This document shows, piece by piece, positions 31,346 through 33,779 of a stretch of DNA of 33,779 nucleotides (the stretch's first letter is position 1; the number at the start of each line of letters is the position of its first letter). Source of the DNA: an uncultured Bacteroidales bacterium (GTDB taxonomy: Bacteria > Bacteroidota > Bacteroidia > Bacteroidales > Muribaculaceae); assembly GCA_947173955.1 (NCBI GenBank), contig CAMWHE010000025.1, forward strand, positions 1 to 33,779. The letters are read 5' to 3'. The position numbers were made by a program, and so were the translations under genes. Below the pieces are notes generated by a model, which worked only from the letters and a program-made list of their open reading frames with translations, did not search any database and was not told the DNA's origin.

Positions 31346-33175
31346 TCAGTAGGCCAGTACTGCCCGCACAGCGTATGGGTATGATCTGTGGGAAGGATAA
31401 GTATAGTCCAGCGGGGAGTATTCATGTGATAACGCTCGTCCATCATAATCACTCTCGTTGGAAGACCAGTAATAGGGATAGCCGCACCAAGAGGCGTGGT
31501 ATCTTACCCAGCCTATGTGTTCTTTATAGGGAACATCGTTACTCAGTTTCTCCTTTATTACTTTATAGCGCTCCTCAAAAAGGGATTGATATTGCCGAAG
31601 TTCGAGAAGCATGCCGTTAGCCGGCAGGTACCAGCCCGACGTATTCTTAGGAGCCTGCAGAGGTTGCTGCCATGCGTAGGGATTCTGTGCATCCTGTTCT
31701 CCGCCGCTCGGCGTATTCTCATCACGGTTATTGAAGAGTATAGTTTTACTGAACTCCTTTTCAGTATTTGGGTCAGTGTTTTTGTATGTCCCGGTTGCAA
31801 GATTGCCGTAATAGTATGCAGCGTATATAGCGGGATACCAATTTCTGTACCACCCTTCATCATCGCAAGTATCTATAACCTTATGAGTATTGTAATACCC
31901 GCTCCAATCTTCGGGAGCTATTTTTAACCAAAAACGAGTTCGTATATTTTCTTCATCATACGGAAGGTAGAAATCATTCAATTCCCACTCAAACATGTCG
32001 TCAAGGTCATTATTAACATCGGTCAGCGCCAAGACATAACCATGGCAACTACTATCATTAATACCTGTTTTACTGTAGTCAAAAACTGACCAGGAGTCAT
32101 CTCCATCGAAATCATGTTGGTCGGTGCGCAACACCAGTCCTATGCAACGGTGGTTATCATTATCCAAATATTGGGTAGCCTCGCAAGGGAGGACAAAGCC
32201 GTGATTCTGGGAGTTTTTACAATAAAAATCACCGACAATCACTTGGTCAAAGGTGTAAACTTCCTTATCTACAGTCTCGTATTTGCAATAGAGTGTGCCG
32301 GTCTTAGAGGGTTGAATATCGAATTTCCCTTTGTACATAAAATCACGATAGTTGTAGTAATAAGTTATCTCACCCTCATATCCGTCGGGGAGAATGTAGC
32401 GGAAGGTGCCGTCATAGGCCTGATGGGTCTTGAGAAGATTGCCGTCCTTATCTTTAATGGTAGCCTCGTTGGGAATCTTAAAGGTAACTACCTCCCTGAT
32501 GTCTTCGACATCAGGATCAGAATTATCCCAATTGATTAATGTTTCGTTACTGTAATCTATTGACGGATTTTCTTTCAAAAGTTTGGGATCGACAGTAAGC
32601 AGTTTCCACCGGACGGTAATATCGAGCGAAATACCGTTGCGCTGATGCTGCAGTTCGGCTTTAATATCCTTGACAGGGCCTTCGGACGACTCCCATGCCA
32701 TCAAGTCGGAAAAGCTATATGCGGCTTTAGACGTTTGGTCCTCCTGTTGCTTGAAGGTATCCAAGGCCATGAGTTCTTCAATGCTCTTGCAATATTTGTC
32801 AGTCACGGACGCGTCGTAGGGAAAATATACGATGAAGGTTTGCATCTCGATGTCGTAGTATGGCGGCCTCTTGTTATTGATTTCCCATTTGTAGTTATCA
32901 GATAAAGTATACTTGGCATTATTCAAGATAAAATCGCCGTTTCTGTCAAGAACGATGAGACCGACCGAGTCGCCAGGCTCAAAAATTGTGGACATACCTT
33001 TATCTAACGCACGCGAGTTAGGGTCGCCTGAATTAACAATGTCGGCAACAGTGACGTTGAGCGAAATTATGTCTCCATCAACTTTACCTGCCTGTGTAGG
33101 AATGTCATCTATATCTTGACACGCACATAGAAAGCAGGAAAGGATAAAAATATATGGTAAAATCAGTCTGTTCAT
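31346..33175 (-). CDS. Fimbrillin-like lipoprotein with C-terminal adhesin-type domain
   Basis: The 609-aa product has a lipobox-like FLCACQDIDDIP (cysteine at about 19) followed by acidic residues. Residues about 30-330 fit a fimbrillin-like region (IISLNVTVADIVNSGDPNSR, FEPGDSVGLIVLDRNGDF, AELQHQRNGISLDITVRW). The C-terminal ~270 residues contain HGYVLALTDVN, SGWYLPANGMLLELRQY, YYWSSNESDYDGRA and SYPYAVRAVLAY. This is the pattern of DUF1566-like, lectin/FGE-type domains found at the ends of Bacteroidetes fimbrial tip proteins. It probably forms the tip or adhesive subunit of a fimbria. It follows a paralogous gene 12 bp upstream. Confidence 0.75.
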   Translation of the reverse strand: MNRLILPYIFILSCFLCACQDIDDIPTQAGKVDGDIISLNVTVADIVNSGDPNSRALDKGMSTIFEPGDSVGLIVLDRNGDFILNNAKYTLSDNYKWEINNKRPPYYDIEMQTFIVYFPYDASVTDKYCKSIEELMALDTFKQQEDQTSKAAYSFSDLMAWESSEGPVKDIKAELQHQRNGISLDITVRWKLLTVDPKLLKENPSIDYSNETLINWDNSDPDVEDIREVVTFKIPNEATIKDKDGNLLKTHQAYDGTFRYILPDGYEGEITYYYNYRDFMYKGKFDIQPSKTGTLYCKYETVDKEVYTFDQVIVGDFYCKNSQNHGFVLPCEATQYLDNDNHRCIGLVLRTDQHDFDGDDSWSVFDYSKTGINDSSCHGYVLALTDVNNDLDDMFEWELNDFYLPYDEENIRTRFWLKIAPEDWSGYYNTHKVIDTCDDEGWYRNWYPAIYAAYYYGNLATGTYKNTDPNTEKEFSKTILFNNRDENTPSGGEQDAQNPYAWQQPLQAPKNTSGWYLPANGMLLELRQYQSLFEERYKVIKEKLSNDVPYKEHIGWVRYHASWCGYPYYWSSNESDYDGRALSHEYSPLDYTYPSHRSYPYAVRAVLAY

Positions 33176-33187
33176 ATTTAATTTCTT

Positions 33188-33779
33188 TTAGAATGTCAAA
33201 ACCGCACGGGCACGACTTAGGCTGCTCCGGGTACCTATAGACACACCAAGCTTGAGCGATTTTCCAAATTTTCCGCCCTGAAATCTGAAAACCCATACAA
33301 GGTCCCTTGTATGCTGAGTCGATGACCAGTATTTTGCGCCGAATGTGTCAAATTTCGTCGATTCGTAAGGAAAAATCCCCACGTCACTCAATATGAATTC
33401 CTCACCGCCTGCCATTAAGAGGCGCTCGCGTCGCCCGGAGAATTTATACAGGTCGTAGAGTTGTCCGATGGAAGGGAGATACCAAGGACTGGTGGATTCG
33501 GACACTTTCACAGCCGTATTATAGTCATTCAACTTGTAAAATGCCCAATAAGCAGGCTCACGTTCTCTATCTATTTCTGACAGATTTGCATTTGCGATTA
33601 ACATCATTTTCTGAGTATTCGTATAGCCGTTGTAAAGGTCGGTAAAATTATAATATAATCCAATCGCCGATTCTTCATCTCTAATACCATCAGCGAGACC
33701 ACCGCCCCAGTTGCCGATTTCGTCAGGGGCCGAAACGTCGTGAAGGGCCACTGCATAGCCGTGGATGGTTTCCAGACGT
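33188..33779 (-). CDS. Partial fimbrial tip/adhesin-like protein (cut by window edge)
   Basis: Only the C-terminal 196 residues are in the window; the frame stays open to the last base (RLETIHGYAVALHDVSAPDE), so the true start lies beyond it. The visible part aligns with the C-terminal domain of the next gene: HGYAVALHDVS with HGYVLALTDVN, PWYLPSIGQLYDLYKF with GWYLPANGMLLEL, AKYWSSTQHTRD with YYWSSNESDYD, and the closing ARAVLTF with VRAVLAY. The two are therefore tandem paralogs carrying the same DUF1566-like adhesin domain. The stop is 12 bp before the downstream gene, indicating one operon. Confidence 0.75.
   Translation of the reverse strand, partial: RLETIHGYAVALHDVSAPDEIGNWGGGLADGIRDEESAIGLYYNFTDLYNGYTNTQKMMLIANANLSEIDREREPAYWAFYKLNDYNTAVKVSESTSPWYLPSIGQLYDLYKFSGRRERLLMAGGEEFILSDVGIFPYESTKFDTFGAKYWSSTQHTRDLVWVFRFQGGKFGKSLKLGVSIGTRSSLSRARAVLTF

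Noticed and set aside
1-33779. CRISPR arrays, tRNA or rRNA genes
   Set aside because: No regularly spaced direct repeats and no cloverleaf or rRNA-like sequence were seen on reading through the window.

Overview
The window looks like a chromosomal segment from a gut Bacteroidales, most likely a Muribaculaceae-type genome. This is inferred from gene content; no rRNA or marker gene is present. Supporting signs are several Bacteroidetes-type promoters (TTTG, 19-20 bp, TAnnTTTG), weak Shine-Dalgarno sequences, acidic residues after lipoprotein cysteines (surface-lipoprotein export signals), fimbrillin-family genes with DUF3575/DUF5119 partners, a BtuB-BtuG cobalamin locus and C-termini resembling type IX secretion (T9SS) sorting domains.

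Layout. (1) 1-2150 is visibly AT-rich. It opens with a cluster of inverted repeats, then a promoter and a two-gene unit: a 120-aa unknown protein overlapping a 507-aa SEFIR/TIR-domain protein, a candidate anti-phage effector. (2) 2278-2487 is a promoter-to-terminator unit without an ORF, a candidate small RNA. (3) 2516-4489 holds a DUF1349-like secreted protein (minus) and a Sel1-repeat protein (plus). (4) 8098-4570 (minus) is an operon: ECF sigma factor, probable membrane anti-sigma protein, small periplasmic protein, TonB-receptor-like outer-membrane barrel. An 18-bp perfect palindrome lies upstream of it. (5) 8293-9677 carries a GNAT acetyltransferase and an overlapping pair: an SMR transporter and a PNPOx/Nim-like flavoprotein. 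(6) 9786-19975 is a cobalamin-riboswitch-controlled operon: btuB, btuG, a second surface lipoprotein, and three secreted proteins with T9SS-like C-termini, two of them with extra BtuG-like beta-propellers. (7) 25747-20048 (minus) is a complete tripartite RND efflux operon. (8) 25987-29714 is a fimbrial operon (OmpA-like/DUF3575, DUF5119 lipoprotein, fimbrillin). (9) 29715-31345 has no intact gene: decayed coding fragments, terminator hairpins and a ~495-bp inverted-repeat element built of REP-like hairpins. (10) 33779-31346 (minus) holds two tandem fimbrillin/tip-adhesin-like genes, the first cut by the window edge.

How it fits together. Much of the window serves the outer membrane and cell surface: B12 capture and import, drug efflux, a sigma-controlled receptor and adhesive fimbriae. 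The points of most interest are the extended B12 operon, the SEFIR unit with its unknown partner, the orphan structured RNA and the palindromic element in the fimbrial graveyard. Functions come from reading motifs in the translations; no database search was possible.
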